From Haloarcula sebkhae (GTDB lineage Archaea > Halobacteriota > Halobacteria > Halobacteriales > Haloarculaceae), in assembly GCF_014647415.1 (NCBI RefSeq), contig NZ_BMPD01000003.1:186001-250000 (forward strand): a stretch of 64,000 nucleotides of DNA. The letters run 5' to 3'. Every line of letters starts with the position of its first letter. Position 1 is the stretch's first letter. Below the pieces are notes generated by a model. The model ran no database searches, had not been told where the DNA came from, and saw only the letters and a list, made by a program, of their open reading frames with translations. This document shows, piece after piece, positions 25,521 through 34,703 of the stretch. Made by a program: the position numbers and the translations under genes.

Positions 25521-26711
25521 ATGCACATCGATACGGCTGTGGTCCTCGCTGCGGGTGAGGGGACTCGCCTCCGGCCGTTGACGCGAAACCGGCCAAAACC
25601 AATGTTACCGGCCGCAAACCGTCCGATCCTCGAACACGTTTTCGACGCGCTGGTCGAGGCAGGCATCGAGAAACTGGTCGTCGTCGTCGGCTACAAGCGC
25701 GACCGCGTTCAGGACCACTTCGGTCCGACGTACCGTGGCGTTCCGATCTCCTACGTGAGCCAGACGAAACAGCTCGGCAGTGGGCACGCACTCCTTCAGG
25801 CACGGAACGCTGTCGACGGCCCGGTTCTGGTGATGAACGGTGATCGCCTCGTCGACGCGGCCACTATCGAGGCGGTAGATACCTCCTACGCGGAAACCGG
25901 GCATACAAGCATCGCTGTCGTCGAACGACAGGACACCAGCCGGTACGGTGCTGTCGAAGTACAGGACGGCGACATCGTTGATATCGTCGAAAAGCCCCAG
26001 CGTGACGAGTTCAGACTCATCAACGGCGGCGTGTACGCTTTCGACGGTGATATCTTTGAAGCGATTGACGAAACGACGCGCCACGCCGGCGAACTCGGGC
26101 TGACCGACACTATCGAACTCCTGCTAGAATCTCATCGCATTCAGGCAGTCGAGGTCGACGGGATGTGGGTCGACGCGACCTATCCATGGGACCTCCTGAC
26201 CGTGGCCCGCGAGGTGCTGGCGCGTGGTCGGGTCGTTGAATCGGCTCGCGACGAGCAGGTCTGGGTCGATAACTCCGCACGTGTCCACGACGAGGCGACT
26301 CTCCAGTCACCGGCCGTCATCGGCCCGGACTGTGAGATCGGGCCGGACGCTGTCATCGGTCCGAACGTCGCGCTCGGGCGCAACGTCACTATCGGGGCCA
26401 ACAGCGTCATCCAGCACACTGTCCTTGACGCTGACACGCGTGTCGACCCGAGTTCAACCCTCGTCGACACTGTCACCGGCCAAGACGTGAACCTGGGCGT
26501 CAATACGGTCGTCCCCGGCGGCCCAGCCGATGTCCAGGTCGGCACAGAAGTGTTTGAGGACCAGCGGCTAGGCGCCGTCATCGCCGACCGTGCTGTTGCG
26601 CTCGGGGACGTGAGCTTCGTCTCCGGGTCGCTCGTGGGCCCCAACGCTCAGCTCGCCACTGGCGTGACAGTCGATGGAACTGTCCGCGAGGGTGCGGAGG
26701 TGGTCCGCTGA
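25521..26711 (+). CDS. Sugar-phosphate nucleotidyltransferase with left-handed beta-helix domain (GlmU-like)
   Basis: 396 residues. The N-terminal 230 form a nucleotidyltransferase with VLAAGEGTRLRPLTRNRPKP and MNGDRLVDA metal-site strands. The C-terminal part has hexapeptide repeats (VIGPDCEIGPDAVIGPNVAL, then VTIGANSVIQHTVLDADTRV) as in acyltransferases of the GlmU type. Its stop overlaps the glmS start (TGATG), so it most likely makes UDP-GlcNAc from glucosamine phosphate, as archaeal bifunctional enzymes do. A UDP/dTDP-glucose pyrophosphorylase is the alternative. The operon with glmS strongly favours amino-sugar supply for glycans. Confidence 0.87.
   Translation: MHIDTAVVLAAGEGTRLRPLTRNRPKPMLPAANRPILEHVFDALVEAGIEKLVVVVGYKRDRVQDHFGPTYRGVPISYVSQTKQLGSGHALLQARNAVDGPVLVMNGDRLVDAATIEAVDTSYAETGHTSIAVVERQDTSRYGAVEVQDGDIVDIVEKPQRDEFRLINGGVYAFDGDIFEAIDETTRHAGELGLTDTIELLLESHRIQAVEVDGMWVDATYPWDLLTVAREVLARGRVVESARDEQVWVDNSARVHDEATLQSPAVIGPDCEIGPDAVIGPNVALGRNVTIGANSVIQHTVLDADTRVDPSSTLVDTVTGQDVNLGVNTVVPGGPADVQVGTEVFEDQRLGAVIADRAVALGDVSFVSGSLVGPNAQLATGVTVDGTVREGAEVVR
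26696..26702 (+). promoter_or_regulatory. Shine-Dalgarno site of glmS
   Basis: GGAGGTG lies 8 bases before the glmS ATG at 26711, inside the end of the upstream gene. Internal operon genes in haloarchaea rely on such sites more than leaderless first genes do, so this supports co-translation. Confidence 0.6.
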
Positions 26712-28501
26712 TGTGTGGAATCATCGGCTGTGTCGGCCGCGGCGACGAAACGCTCGACACGCTCGTCCACGGCCTTTCGAAACTGGAGTACCGCGGGTAC
26801 GACTCTGCCGGCGTCGCGCTTGCGAACAGCCACATCGACCTGTGCAAACACTCCGGCAAAATCGCCGACTTGCGCGAGGCGCTGTCGGAACGGACGCTCT
26901 CAGGCTCGGTCGGTATCGGCCACACCCGCTGGAGTACGCACGGACCACCTACCGACGAGAACGCCCATCCGCATCAGGACTGCACCGGCGACGTCGCAGT
27001 TGTCCACAACGGCATCATCGAGAACTACCAGTCGTTGCGGGACGAACTCGTCAGCGCCGGCCACACCTTCGCATCTGACACCGATACGGAGGTCGTCCCC
27101 CATCTCATTGAGGACGCACTGGACGCTGGAGCTGACCCTGAAGACGCTGTCAGAGAGACGGTCGACCGACTTGAGGGAAGCTACGCCGTCGCTGTCGTCG
27201 TTGCCGGCTGTGACTCGGTATTTGCTGCGCGAAACGACTCGCCACTCGTGCTAGGCATCGACGACGACGCGACGTATCTGGCCAGTGATGTGCCCGCCTT
27301 CCGGGACTTCACTGACAAAGTTGTCTACCTCGCTGACGGCGAGTTCGCCCGCCTCAACGGTGCCGGATGGACCGTCACTGACACCGACGGGACTGTCATC
27401 GAGAAGGACATTGACACTGTCCAGTGGGACCCCGAGGAGACCGGCAAAAGCGGCTACGACCACTTCATGCTCAAAGAGATTCACGAGCAACCGCGCGCGC
27501 TCCGGCAGTGTCTGCGGGGTCGAGTCGACGAACTCGCCGGCACGGTCGATATCGGCGACCTCGGCGACCTCTCCCCGACCGGCGTCCAGTTCGTCGCCTG
27601 CGGGACTTCCTACCACGCTGCTCTACACGGCGCGCAACTGTTCCGCGAGGCCGGTATCCCCGCTCAGGCGTTCCTCGCCAGCGAATACGCGACCGCGACC
27701 CCACCGATCGGCGATGCGCTCGTCGTCGGCGTCACCCAGAGCGGCGAAACCGCGGACACGCTTTCGGCACTTCGGGCGGCCCGTCGCCGCGGCGCGCGCA
27801 CGCTGGCCGTGACTAACGTCGTCGGCTCCACCGCGGCCCGCGAGTGCGACCACGCGCTGTACATCCGTGCCGGGCCGGAAATCGGCGTCGCCGCGACCAA
27901 GACCTTCGCCTCCCAGCTAGCCGCGCTGAACCTGCTTGCCCTCGGAACGTCGACGACCGGCGACGCCCGGCAGGTAATCAGCGCACTCCGCGACCTGCCC
28001 GGCCACGTCCAGGAGGTCCTCGACGAATCTGCCGCTCAGGAGGTCGCTGAATTGTACCAGGACGCCGACGCGTACTTCTTCATCGGCCGCGGGTATCAGG
28101 AACCCGTAGCGCTCGAAGGCGCGCTAAAGATGAAAGAGATTACCTACAAGCATGCTGAGGGTTTTGCTGCGGGTGAGCTGAAACACGGCCCGCTGGCGCT
28201 GGTGACCGGAAACACGCCGGTGTTCGCTATCGTGACCGGTGACGACGAACGCGCCCGTAAGACGATCGGGAACGTCAAAGAGGTCGAAGCGCGCGACGCC
28301 CCGGTGGTCGCGATCACGGATGGACAGAGTGACGTTGAACGATACGCCGACCACGTGCTCCAAATTCCAGAGACCCATCCGCGAGCCGCTGCAGTGCTTG
28401 CGAACACGCATCTACAGTTGGTGTCGTATCACACGGCCGCGTTGCTGGGGCGAAACATCGACAAGCCGCGCAACCTAGCAAAAAGCGTGACAGTCGAATG
28501 A
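26711..28501 (+). CDS. glmS: Glutamine--fructose-6-phosphate aminotransferase
   Basis: Forms glucosamine 6-phosphate from fructose 6-phosphate and glutamine, the first step to UDP-GlcNAc. 596 residues: an N-terminal glutaminase with nucleophile Cys2 (MCGIIGCVGRGDE) and the conserved GHTRWSTHG stretch, then two SIS domains (FVACGTSYHAAL, VTQSGETADTLSAL) and the C-terminal KPRNLAKSVTVE tail typical of the isomerase half. Full length for the family. It overlaps the GlmU-like gene by one base. Confidence 0.96.
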   Translation: MCGIIGCVGRGDETLDTLVHGLSKLEYRGYDSAGVALANSHIDLCKHSGKIADLREALSERTLSGSVGIGHTRWSTHGPPTDENAHPHQDCTGDVAVVHNGIIENYQSLRDELVSAGHTFASDTDTEVVPHLIEDALDAGADPEDAVRETVDRLEGSYAVAVVVAGCDSVFAARNDSPLVLGIDDDATYLASDVPAFRDFTDKVVYLADGEFARLNGAGWTVTDTDGTVIEKDIDTVQWDPEETGKSGYDHFMLKEIHEQPRALRQCLRGRVDELAGTVDIGDLGDLSPTGVQFVACGTSYHAALHGAQLFREAGIPAQAFLASEYATATPPIGDALVVGVTQSGETADTLSALRAARRRGARTLAVTNVVGSTAARECDHALYIRAGPEIGVAATKTFASQLAALNLLALGTSTTGDARQVISALRDLPGHVQEVLDESAAQEVAELYQDADAYFFIGRGYQEPVALEGALKMKEITYKHAEGFAAGELKHGPLALVTGNTPVFAIVTGDDERARKTIGNVKEVEARDAPVVAITDGQSDVERYADHVLQIPETHPRAAAVLANTHLQLVSYHTAALLGRNIDKPRNLAKSVTVE

Positions 28502-28516
28502 GTCGCGTGTAGCTGG

Positions 28517-28909
28517 CTACTCGCGCTGCTCGTGGTTTTCTGGTGATTCCGGCGGTTCGAGGAGCTCTATTGCCAGCCTGACTGCTTTTGAACCTGAGAG
28601 GATATTTTGAACGGACTGGGCCATTGAGGTGAGACTAGAATTTTCCCAGAATCGCGAATCTTGAGGCTTGAAAGCGTCAAGAACAGAGAGTAACGGACCG
28701 ATAGTGTGTGTCTTACGTAGATCGATGACGATGATCGCTGGCTCCGGTTCTGTCGTGAGCCAGCGGTAGATTCTGGATGCGCTAGCTATCTCGAGTACCT
28801 GAACACAAATTCTGCTGAGTGCCGAGTGCTCGAAACCCCGTGTGAACGCGTCGGAAAGCGACTTGAGTGCCGAATTCTCGACAGCCGACTGGAGACGCTG
28901 TTTTACCAT
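28517..28909 (-). CDS. Hypothetical protein, possible STAS-like fold, 130 aa
   Basis: Cytoplasmic protein starting MVKQRLQSAVENSALKSLSD. The centre (PAIIVIDLRKTHTIGPLL) looks like the strand-loop-helix of a STAS-type domain, but no defining residue is clear. It lies 19 bases downstream of the DUF4330 gene on the same strand and probably shares its transcript. Its lower GC and mixed codon use, shared with the DUF4330 gene, differ from the glmS block and suggest separate ancestry of this pair. It converges with glmS across 15 bases. Confidence 0.65.
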   Translation of the reverse strand: MVKQRLQSAVENSALKSLSDAFTRGFEHSALSRICVQVLEIASASRIYRWLTTEPEPAIIVIDLRKTHTIGPLLSVLDAFKPQDSRFWENSSLTSMAQSVQNILSGSKAVRLAIELLEPPESPENHEQRE

Positions 28910-28928
28910 TGTGGCGTCTCTGTGATCC

Positions 28929-30053
28929 TCATTGGTAGCCTGAAACCACGGTCGCTTTGATCGTTACGGTACCCAGGTCCAGTATCACGACGCGTCCCTG
29001 CTGGAGTGTCTGGCCTTTGAATGTAACACCGGTATCAGTCTCTCGGACAGAGAGGTTTGCAGTGAAGGTGACGTCTTGGTTTATCGGGTGTGCTTGTTCG
29101 TATATATCTCCATTCTCTCCCTTGGTGACGATTGTCGCGTTTTCACGTTGCACAGCCGAAATCCGCGCGATGGTTTCACCACCGAACGACTCTGTCATCC
29201 CCGGAGAAATGCTGTTAGCGAGCAGTGGAGACACGTTTGATAACTGTAACTTAACATCACGTGTTGCGGGCTGGCCGCGCTGAGTCATCGCACCCACCCG
29301 TGTAATTTCTCCCTTAACGAGTCCTGCTCCTGTCGGGAGGGAGAGGCTTGCTCCCGGTCGGATCCTCGTCTCGCCGAACGCCTGCTGCCCACCGTTGGTC
29401 ACGCTCTGGAGTGTCAACCCGAGGAAGACAGTCTTTTTATCGGGGTTGTTGGTCCCGTATGTTGTAACCGACTCGATAGTCGCCACTTCTCGTCCTTGTA
29501 CACGGATCGGTTGTCCCTCGCTGAGACGTCTAGCGTCGGTTTCCGACAAATTTGCTCTGACTACTACTTTTGTCTCAGTCGTGGTCAGTTCGGAGCCACC
29601 ACCAACATCACGAATCGTCCCTTTTGTCGAGTAGGTCTCAGTTAGCACCTCAAGCTGTCGACCGTATCGTGGTGGTGCGCCGCTGTATTGGATAGTCTCT
29701 CCCGAAGACGGAGCTGACAATTCGGCTCGAACCACTGCTCGGGTCGACTCATCTTGTGGGGTGAAATATATATCAGTGATTGTTAAGTCCGCATTCTCCG
29801 ACGGGCTGTAGCTATCACCGATCGATATTTGCGAGGTAATATATTCCGGTTGAGTACCGAGATCCAGTGTCACATTGGTTGTCCCGGTTGTCGGTGCTGA
29901 GCTCGACTCGCCGTCACCTGTCAGTACTAGGCTAGCCCCAGCAACAAGTACAGCAATAATAAAGACAACGACGAGGGCATCGATGATATTGATAACGCCA
30001 AACAGATTCCCTTCGTCGTCGATGATACCGAGTGACTCTTTCATCGACTTCAT
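28929..30053 (-). CDS. DUF4330 membrane-anchored protein
   Basis: 374 residues. After a short start comes GIIDDEGNLFGVINIIDALV, the typical DUF4330 opening, leading into one membrane helix (about residues 22-45). About 320 residues outside the membrane follow, very rich in Thr/Ser/Val strands and shaped like repeated beta domains (for example LSETDARRLSEGQPIRVQG). DUF4330 proteins often sit in exopolysaccharide clusters, but their task is unknown. Start choice: ATGs at 30053 and 30044 are both good; the frame further upstream is not part of the conserved domain. Neighbours (sugar transferase, aglF, glmS) suggest a surface-glycan role. Confidence 0.78.
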   Translation of the reverse strand: MKSMKESLGIIDDEGNLFGVINIIDALVVVFIIAVLVAGASLVLTGDGESSSAPTTGTTNVTLDLGTQPEYITSQISIGDSYSPSENADLTITDIYFTPQDESTRAVVRAELSAPSSGETIQYSGAPPRYGRQLEVLTETYSTKGTIRDVGGGSELTTTETKVVVRANLSETDARRLSEGQPIRVQGREVATIESVTTYGTNNPDKKTVFLGLTLQSVTNGGQQAFGETRIRPGASLSLPTGAGLVKGEITRVGAMTQRGQPATRDVKLQLSNVSPLLANSISPGMTESFGGETIARISAVQRENATIVTKGENGDIYEQAHPINQDVTFTANLSVRETDTGVTFKGQTLQQGRVVILDLGTVTIKATVVSGYQ

Positions 30054-30126
30054 ACAGGGCCATTTCCCGGCCAGTGTATGGCCTTTTCGCTTGGTCCCTG
30101 TAACTTTACAACAGGACTCTGTTGAT

Positions 30127-30136
30127 CGTTTTATGC
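30127..30136 (-). promoter_or_regulatory. Possible promoter of the DUF4330 pair; rest of the 268-base gap empty
   Basis: The minus strand reads GCATAAAACG, which would start transcription near 30105 and give a leader of about 50 bases. The leader can form short stems (GGCCAT at 30058-30063 with ATGGCC at 30078-30083). No gene was seen between 30054 and 30321. Confidence 0.35.
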
Positions 30137-30321
30137 AATCTCTCACTGACTCTGGTGTCCTCTCTCACGAATGGCGTAGAAGCTGCTTACGCTCTTCGTA
30201 ACTGCTGCTCTGTACTACTCATGACAGAACTGAGTGGTTTTGATACGGCGGTAACAACTCTTCAAGACTGTTCGGTTGTAGAACCTGTCCAATTGAAGGG
30301 TTACACGGTGTATAAACGGCC

Positions 30322-31737
30322 CTACGGATTTTTATACGCGACTATTATATCGATAATAACGCTCCAGATCTGTCTCGAAACGAGTTTCATATCATAGCTA
30401 AACGACTGGTCGCGCACGTACTCTAGATCGTATCGCAGCTTTTCGCTCGGCTCTTTCCCAGTCACATGATTAACCTGAGCAGGCCCGGTTAGGCCCGGTT
30501 TGACGAACCATCGTTTCTGCCAGTCAACGACGCCGGTCTGGATATCCGAGTCCAGTTCCGGACGTTCGGGCCGTGGACCGACAACGCTCATATCGCCCCG
30601 CAGTATCGACCAGAGCTGTGGTATCTCGTCAAGATGCGTCTGTCGGAGCACTCGCCCGACTGATGTCACGCGTGGGTCGATTCCACCTGCATCCTCGTCA
30701 CTGATTTTCGCGCCGGTCTCGTCTTCGGCGTTCTCGATCATCGACCGGAACTTGTAGATCGAGAAGGTTTCGCCGAACACTGCTGTTCGGTCTTGTCGGT
30801 ACAGTATCGAGCCGCCGTCCTCCAGCTTTATTGCGACTACAATTCCGATAATCACCGGCGATAGCGCGACCAGTCCAGCCGATGCGAACGCGATATCGAA
30901 CGCGCGCTTGAGAATGTAGTCCTGTATGTCCCACGGCTCGATCTCCACGTCGACTAGCGTTCCGACCCCACTGCTGGTGGTCAGTACGGAGTCTGTGTGG
31001 TTTCGGTGGACTTTCGCGTTGACGCCGTACTCGTAACAGGCGTCGAGAGCGCCGAAGAACTCTGCCCGGTCGGCGTGTTCAAACGCCAGCACAACAGTAT
31101 CGACATCATACTTGACGAGTACGTCCTCGATTCGCGAGAGGCCACCCAGCCGTTCCAACCCGCTGGGGTTCGTTCCGCCGTCAGCGATGGCTTCGGTCCG
31201 TTCGATTGCCGTCATAACGCTCGTTGGACAGAGATAGCCCAGAAGTGTCCCGTCGACCTCACTTGCTACTTCCTCTATCACCTTGAGGTCGTCCCCAACG
31301 ACGATGGTTCGTTCGCCGTTTGACGACGGTCGCTTGCGAATCCACACGAACCACGCGGGCAGTGCGACCAGTAACAACGGGGTCACTAACACGACAGTCA
31401 AGCGCGGTAGTTTGTATGAATAGTCGAAGTAGCCGATTGTCGCCAGAACGAGAGCTGCCACGAGCACCCGCTTCTGGGCCAGCGCTACAGCGTCGAGAAT
31501 TCTCCGCGGACGGGGTTTGTACAGCGGGAGGAACACGCTGACGACGACTGCGGTCGTGACTATGAGTTCGATCGTGAACTCCGGCCCCTCTGGGGGATCG
31601 GTCGGCAACCGACTGAGTATTGGGATGGTTGTCGCCATCGACTGGATGGTAGCGTTGTTAACAAGTGCGACGGCGACCGCTGTCAGCACGACGACGCCGG
31701 CTACACTTGCGACCCGGTACCGCCAGCCACTATCCAT
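30322..31737 (-). CDS. Polyprenyl-phosphate glycosyl-1-phosphate transferase (bacterial sugar transferase family)
   Basis: Expected to move a sugar 1-phosphate from a nucleotide sugar onto a polyprenyl phosphate carrier, starting a glycan. 471 residues: N-terminal membrane helices (four to five), a nucleotide-binding-like middle domain, then the catalytic C-terminal domain. The latter shows the re-entrant helix KRAFDIAFASAGLVALSPVI, YKFRSMIENAED and LDEIPQLWSILRGDMSVVGP, with PGLTGPAQVNHVTG. The start at 31737 is supported by a TATA box centred about 30 bases upstream; the frame runs on to 31788. The sugar is unknown. In haloarchaea AglE-, AglD- or GlcNAc-type initiation usually differs, so this is a WbaP/WcaJ-like route. 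Confidence 0.88.
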   Translation of the reverse strand: MDSGWRYRVASVAGVVVLTAVAVALVNNATIQSMATTIPILSRLPTDPPEGPEFTIELIVTTAVVVSVFLPLYKPRPRRILDAVALAQKRVLVAALVLATIGYFDYSYKLPRLTVVLVTPLLLVALPAWFVWIRKRPSSNGERTIVVGDDLKVIEEVASEVDGTLLGYLCPTSVMTAIERTEAIADGGTNPSGLERLGGLSRIEDVLVKYDVDTVVLAFEHADRAEFFGALDACYEYGVNAKVHRNHTDSVLTTSSGVGTLVDVEIEPWDIQDYILKRAFDIAFASAGLVALSPVIIGIVVAIKLEDGGSILYRQDRTAVFGETFSIYKFRSMIENAEDETGAKISDEDAGGIDPRVTSVGRVLRQTHLDEIPQLWSILRGDMSVVGPRPERPELDSDIQTGVVDWQKRWFVKPGLTGPAQVNHVTGKEPSEKLRYDLEYVRDQSFSYDMKLVSRQIWSVIIDIIVAYKNP

Positions 31738-32051
31738 TATCAGTGTGATTGCCGAGTTCCGGGATAAGTCCTGCGTCCCGGGACTCAAATACTGAAGCTA
31801 CTGTGCGTGGACACGCAGTCCAACCGCCCTGAATTCGTGAGTCGATGTATCGACAGCGAACGTACCAGCGCAGTTGTGTCAGCTATCACAACGCCGCTCC
31901 GACTCGCGTTGTGCCTGTTCCGCTTGGCGCTGTCCGATGGATATCGTCTCACGATGTTGTCCAGACTTCCGATTGAAATGCCGTACAACTGTGTGGCCTA
32001 CATGACCGCGTAGGTACACTAGTTACTGGCGAGACGACCCGGTTTAATGTC
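31738..32051. other. 314-base gap between the sugar transferase gene and aglF
   Basis: Apart from the promoter near 31765 nothing is recognised. Two overlapping open frames of 67-68 codons on opposite strands (31785-32013) have no start-site support and no resemblance to known proteins, so I leave them uncalled. A decayed gene is possible. Confidence 0.4.
31762..31771 (-). promoter_or_regulatory. TATA box and adjacent palindrome of the sugar transferase gene
   Basis: The minus strand reads GGACTTATCC centred about 30 bases before ATG 31737. Directly upstream, 31775-31784 is the perfect 10-base palindrome GTCCCGGGAC, where a regulator could block TFB/TBP binding. Confidence 0.4.
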
Positions 32052-32807
32052 TCACTCGCTTGCAGCGATGTTCTCGGCGGACCGCTCCGGATCAACCTCG
32101 CCCTGTAGCCGTTTCTCGGCCTGATCTCGGTCCTCGGGATAGCCGATATCGTTCCGCCAGCCATCCATGCGGATCGCATCGATCGTTCGCCCAGAGTGCA
32201 ACAGGAGGTCAATCGCATCACTGATTTCGTACTCGCCGCGGTTGGAGGGCTGCACCAGATGACAGGCGTGGAAGATGGCCGGCGTGAACGTATAGAACCC
32301 GGTCATCACTAGGTTCGACGGCGGGTCCTCGGGTTTCTCGACAACTTCTGTGATCTCGCCGTACTTGTTGGTGTCACAGACACCATACCGCCCGGCCTCA
32401 TCCCATGGGACTTCCTCAACGAGGAAAGCGGCGTCGGCACGTTCTTCGGCCTGACGGTTGACGACATCTTGGAGGTTCGCTTCGAAGATATTGTCACCGA
32501 GCATCAGCATGAAGTCGTCGTCGACGTGCTCTTCGACAGTTAGGAGCGCGTGGGCGAGGCCGTTTTGCTCGCGCTGGTGGGTGTAGGTGATCGGGACGCC
32601 ATCGAACTCGTCCTCGTAGTGATTAATGATGGCCTGCTTCTTGTAGCCGACAACTACCAGCAGTTCGTCAGCGCCTAGCTCGATCAACTGCTCGAAGCAG
32701 TGGGTCAGAATCGGTTTCCCCGCGACCTCTACCATCCCCTTTGGCTTGTCTTCAGTCAGCGGGCGGAGACGGGTTCCCTCACCAGCGGCGAGTACGACAG
32801 CTTTCAT
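32052..32807 (-). CDS. aglF: Glucose-1-phosphate nucleotidyltransferase (AglF-like)
   Basis: 251 residues with VLAAGEGTRLRPLTEDKPKG at the N-terminus, LMLGDNIFEANL as the metal-binding strand and GEYEISDAIDLLLHSGR near the C-terminus, typical of RmlA/UTP-glucose-1-phosphate uridylyltransferases. The AglF of Haloferax makes UDP-glucose and works with the UDP-glucose dehydrogenase AglM. Here the AglM-like gene is divergent, 88 bases away. A role in making UDP-glucose for N-glycans, and possibly for UDP-sulfoquinovose, is inferred. The start at 32807 (MKAVVLAAG) was chosen over 32816 by homology. Confidence 0.88.
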   Translation of the reverse strand: MKAVVLAAGEGTRLRPLTEDKPKGMVEVAGKPILTHCFEQLIELGADELLVVVGYKKQAIINHYEDEFDGVPITYTHQREQNGLAHALLTVEEHVDDDFMLMLGDNIFEANLQDVVNRQAEERADAAFLVEEVPWDEAGRYGVCDTNKYGEITEVVEKPEDPPSNLVMTGFYTFTPAIFHACHLVQPSNRGEYEISDAIDLLLHSGRTIDAIRMDGWRNDIGYPEDRDQAEKRLQGEVDPERSAENIAASE

Positions 32808-32830
32808 ATCTCTCAATTCGTTGGCCGTCC

Positions 32831-32840
32831 GATAAAACTC
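32831..32840 (-). promoter_or_regulatory. TATA box of aglF
   Basis: The minus strand reads GAGTTTTATC about 28 bases before ATG 32807, suggesting a leaderless start. Confidence 0.5.
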
Positions 32841-32844
32841 TTGT

Positions 32845-32872
32845 CGAATTATAAGATCCGAATTATAATATC
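32845..32872. repeat. Tandem 14-base direct repeat in the aglF-aglM divergent promoter region
   Basis: CGAATTATAAGATC (32845-32858) is followed without spacer by CGAATTATAATATC (32859-32872), with one mismatch. Each copy holds an ATTATAA core. The right copy is centred about 30 bases before the AglM-like ATG at 32896 and likely serves as its TATA box. The duplicate may be a second TBP site or a binding site for a regulator of both genes. Confidence 0.75.
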
Positions 32873-32895
32873 CGCGCCTCGACTACTGCCGCCTG

Positions 32896-34203
32896 ATGAA
32901 CGTCAGTATTGTCGGGAGCGGATACGTCGGAACGACGGTCGCGGCGTGTCTTGCGGATCTCGGGCATGAAGTCGTAACGATAGATATCGACGAAGACATC
33001 GTCGACGCAATCAACGACGGCGAGTCGCCGATACACGAACCTGGCCTCGACGAACTCGTCGCCGAACACGGCGGCGGTCGACTTCGGGCAAGCACCGACT
33101 ACGAGGAAATACTCGACACTGAGCTGACGATGTTGGCGCTCCCAACTCCCTCGAACGACGATGGAAGCATCGACCTCCAGTTCATGGAAGCCGGTGCGGC
33201 ATCCGTCGGCGAGGCACTGGCTGGCGCTGAGAACGCGGCGGCGGACCCACACCTCGTCGTCACGAAGTCGACTGTCGTCCCGAACACGACCGAAGATCGG
33301 CTCGCTCCACGTATCGCTGACGCCGGTCTCGAACGCGGGACGGACTTCCTCGTCGCGTCTAATCCCGAGTTCCAACGCGAGGGGACGGCTGTCGCGGACT
33401 TCCTGAATCCCGATAAACTCGTCTTCGGAACGGACGACGACCGCGCAACGGAACTTCTCCACGACCTCTATGCGCCGCTGCGCGAGGCCGCTGACGGTGA
33501 CGTGCCGGTCGTCGAAACCGGTATCGCCGAGGCCGAGATGATAAAGTACGCCAACAACACGTTCCTCGCGACGAAAGTCAGCCTCATCAACGATATCGGG
33601 AACATCTGCAAGGAGTTCGGCGTCGACGCCTACGAGGTCGCTGACGCGATCGGACTCGACGACCGCATCGGCGAGCAGTTCCTCCGCAGTGGTGTCGGCT
33701 GGGGCGGCAGTTGTTTCCCGAAGGACACGGACGCCATCATCGCCGCGGCGCGGGAGCAGGGATACGACTCCGCAGTCCTCTCGGCGGCCGTGGAGCTGAA
33801 CGATGCCCAGCCCAAGCGCCTCCTCGCTCTCCTCGATGACCACGTCGACGTGTCCGGGAAACGCGTCGCCGTTCTCGGGCTGGCGTTCAAACCTGGCACC
33901 GACGACATCCGGAACACGCGAGCGGTACCGGTCATCGAGGGGCTGCAGGAGCGTGGCGCAGACATCGTCGCCTACGACCCTGTCGCGACCGAGAATATGC
34001 GCGAGCGCTATCCTGATATCCAGTACGCTGACTCGGCCGCGACTGCTCTTGAGGGTGCGTCCGGCGCCGTTGTCGTCACTGATTGGGACGAGTTTGCGGC
34101 TCTCGACGCTGAATTCGAGGACATGGCCGACCCAGTCGTCGTCGACGGCCGACGCATCATCGAGCGGCGCGACGGCATCACTTACGAAGGATTGACCTGG
34201 TAA
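32896..34203 (+). CDS. aglM: UDP-glucose/UDP-sugar 6-dehydrogenase (AglM-like)
   Basis: Oxidises a UDP-sugar to the uronic acid with two NAD. 435 residues: an N-terminal Rossmann motif [19 protein letters not shown], a central dimer helix ([20 protein letters not shown]), catalytic Cys273 in [10 protein letters not shown], and a C-terminal UDP-binding domain with [18 protein letters not shown]. This matches UDP-Glc or UDP-ManNAc dehydrogenases; pairing with AglF favours UDP-glucose, and hexuronic acids are common in haloarchaeal N-glycans. The start is leaderless by promoter spacing. Confidence 0.93.
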   Translation: MNVSIVGSGYVGTTVAACLADLGHEVVTIDIDEDIVDAINDGESPIHEPGLDELVAEHGGGRLRASTDYEEILDTELTMLALPTPSNDDGSIDLQFMEAGAASVGEALAGAENAAADPHLVVTKSTVVPNTTEDRLAPRIADAGLERGTDFLVASNPEFQREGTAVADFLNPDKLVFGTDDDRATELLHDLYAPLREAADGDVPVVETGIAEAEMIKYANNTFLATKVSLINDIGNICKEFGVDAYEVADAIGLDDRIGEQFLRSGVGWGGSCFPKDTDAIIAAAREQGYDSAVLSAAVELNDAQPKRLLALLDDHVDVSGKRVAVLGLAFKPGTDDIRNTRAVPVIEGLQERGADIVAYDPVATENMRERYPDIQYADSAATALEGASGAVVVTDWDEFAALDAEFEDMADPVVVDGRRIIERRDGITYEGLTW

Positions 34204-34208
34204 CGCGG

Positions 34209-34703
34209 TTAGCTATGCGCTCGTACTCGCCTGTCGAGGACTGCGACCGTGCCAGCAGCGAGTAGCGCCACCACGAGTACGGTTGGGTCCGAAGACACGT
34301 ACAGGCTCGGCGTCGGTGGCCGCCAGCTCGTGAACGGATACAGCCAGGCGCTCGCTCTCCCGTCAGCGTACACTCGCATCCCATCGAGCAGGAGCGATGT
34401 GAGGCCGCCGAACGTCACGAGGCCGAACACTGGTCTCCAGTGCCGACGCTCGAACGCGACGGCGATGATACCGGCCAGTAGCAGGACTCCGCCGAGTGTG
34501 GAGAGCGGGTCATACGAAAACGGGAATCCAAGTATAGATTCGACCGTTCTCTCCTCAAGGACGATTTTTATTTTCATCAGATCGGGAATCGCCGCACCGC
34601 CCATCCCGACGACGACCCAGCGCTGATCGAGCCAGTCGACGCGCCAACTCGCGACCGTGCAAAAAATATACGGAACGAGAAGGTGGGTCAGCAGGTCAGC
34701 CAT
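34209..34703 (-). CDS. DUF457/YdjM-type membrane protein
   Basis: 164 residues; MADLLTHLLVPYIF at the start and GMGGAAIPDLMKIKIV resemble the metal-dependent hydrolase-like membrane group (YdjM, DUF457), where conserved His (residue 7) and Asp face one side of the membrane. Four helices are predicted. The start at 34703 overlaps the upstream gene by 8 bases, and the gene is last in the six-gene glycan operon. The open frame begins earlier (34736) within that gene. Enzyme activity is not shown for this family. Confidence 0.75.
   Translation of the reverse strand: MADLLTHLLVPYIFCTVASWRVDWLDQRWVVVGMGGAAIPDLMKIKIVLEERTVESILGFPFSYDPLSTLGGVLLLAGIIAVAFERRHWRPVFGLVTFGGLTSLLLDGMRVYADGRASAWLYPFTSWRPPTPSLYVSSDPTVLVVALLAAGTVAVLDRRVRAHS

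Noticed and set aside
31785-32013. Two overlapping short ORFs of 67-68 codons as a gene
   Set aside because: No promoter spacing, no protein similarity and both strands are equally open.
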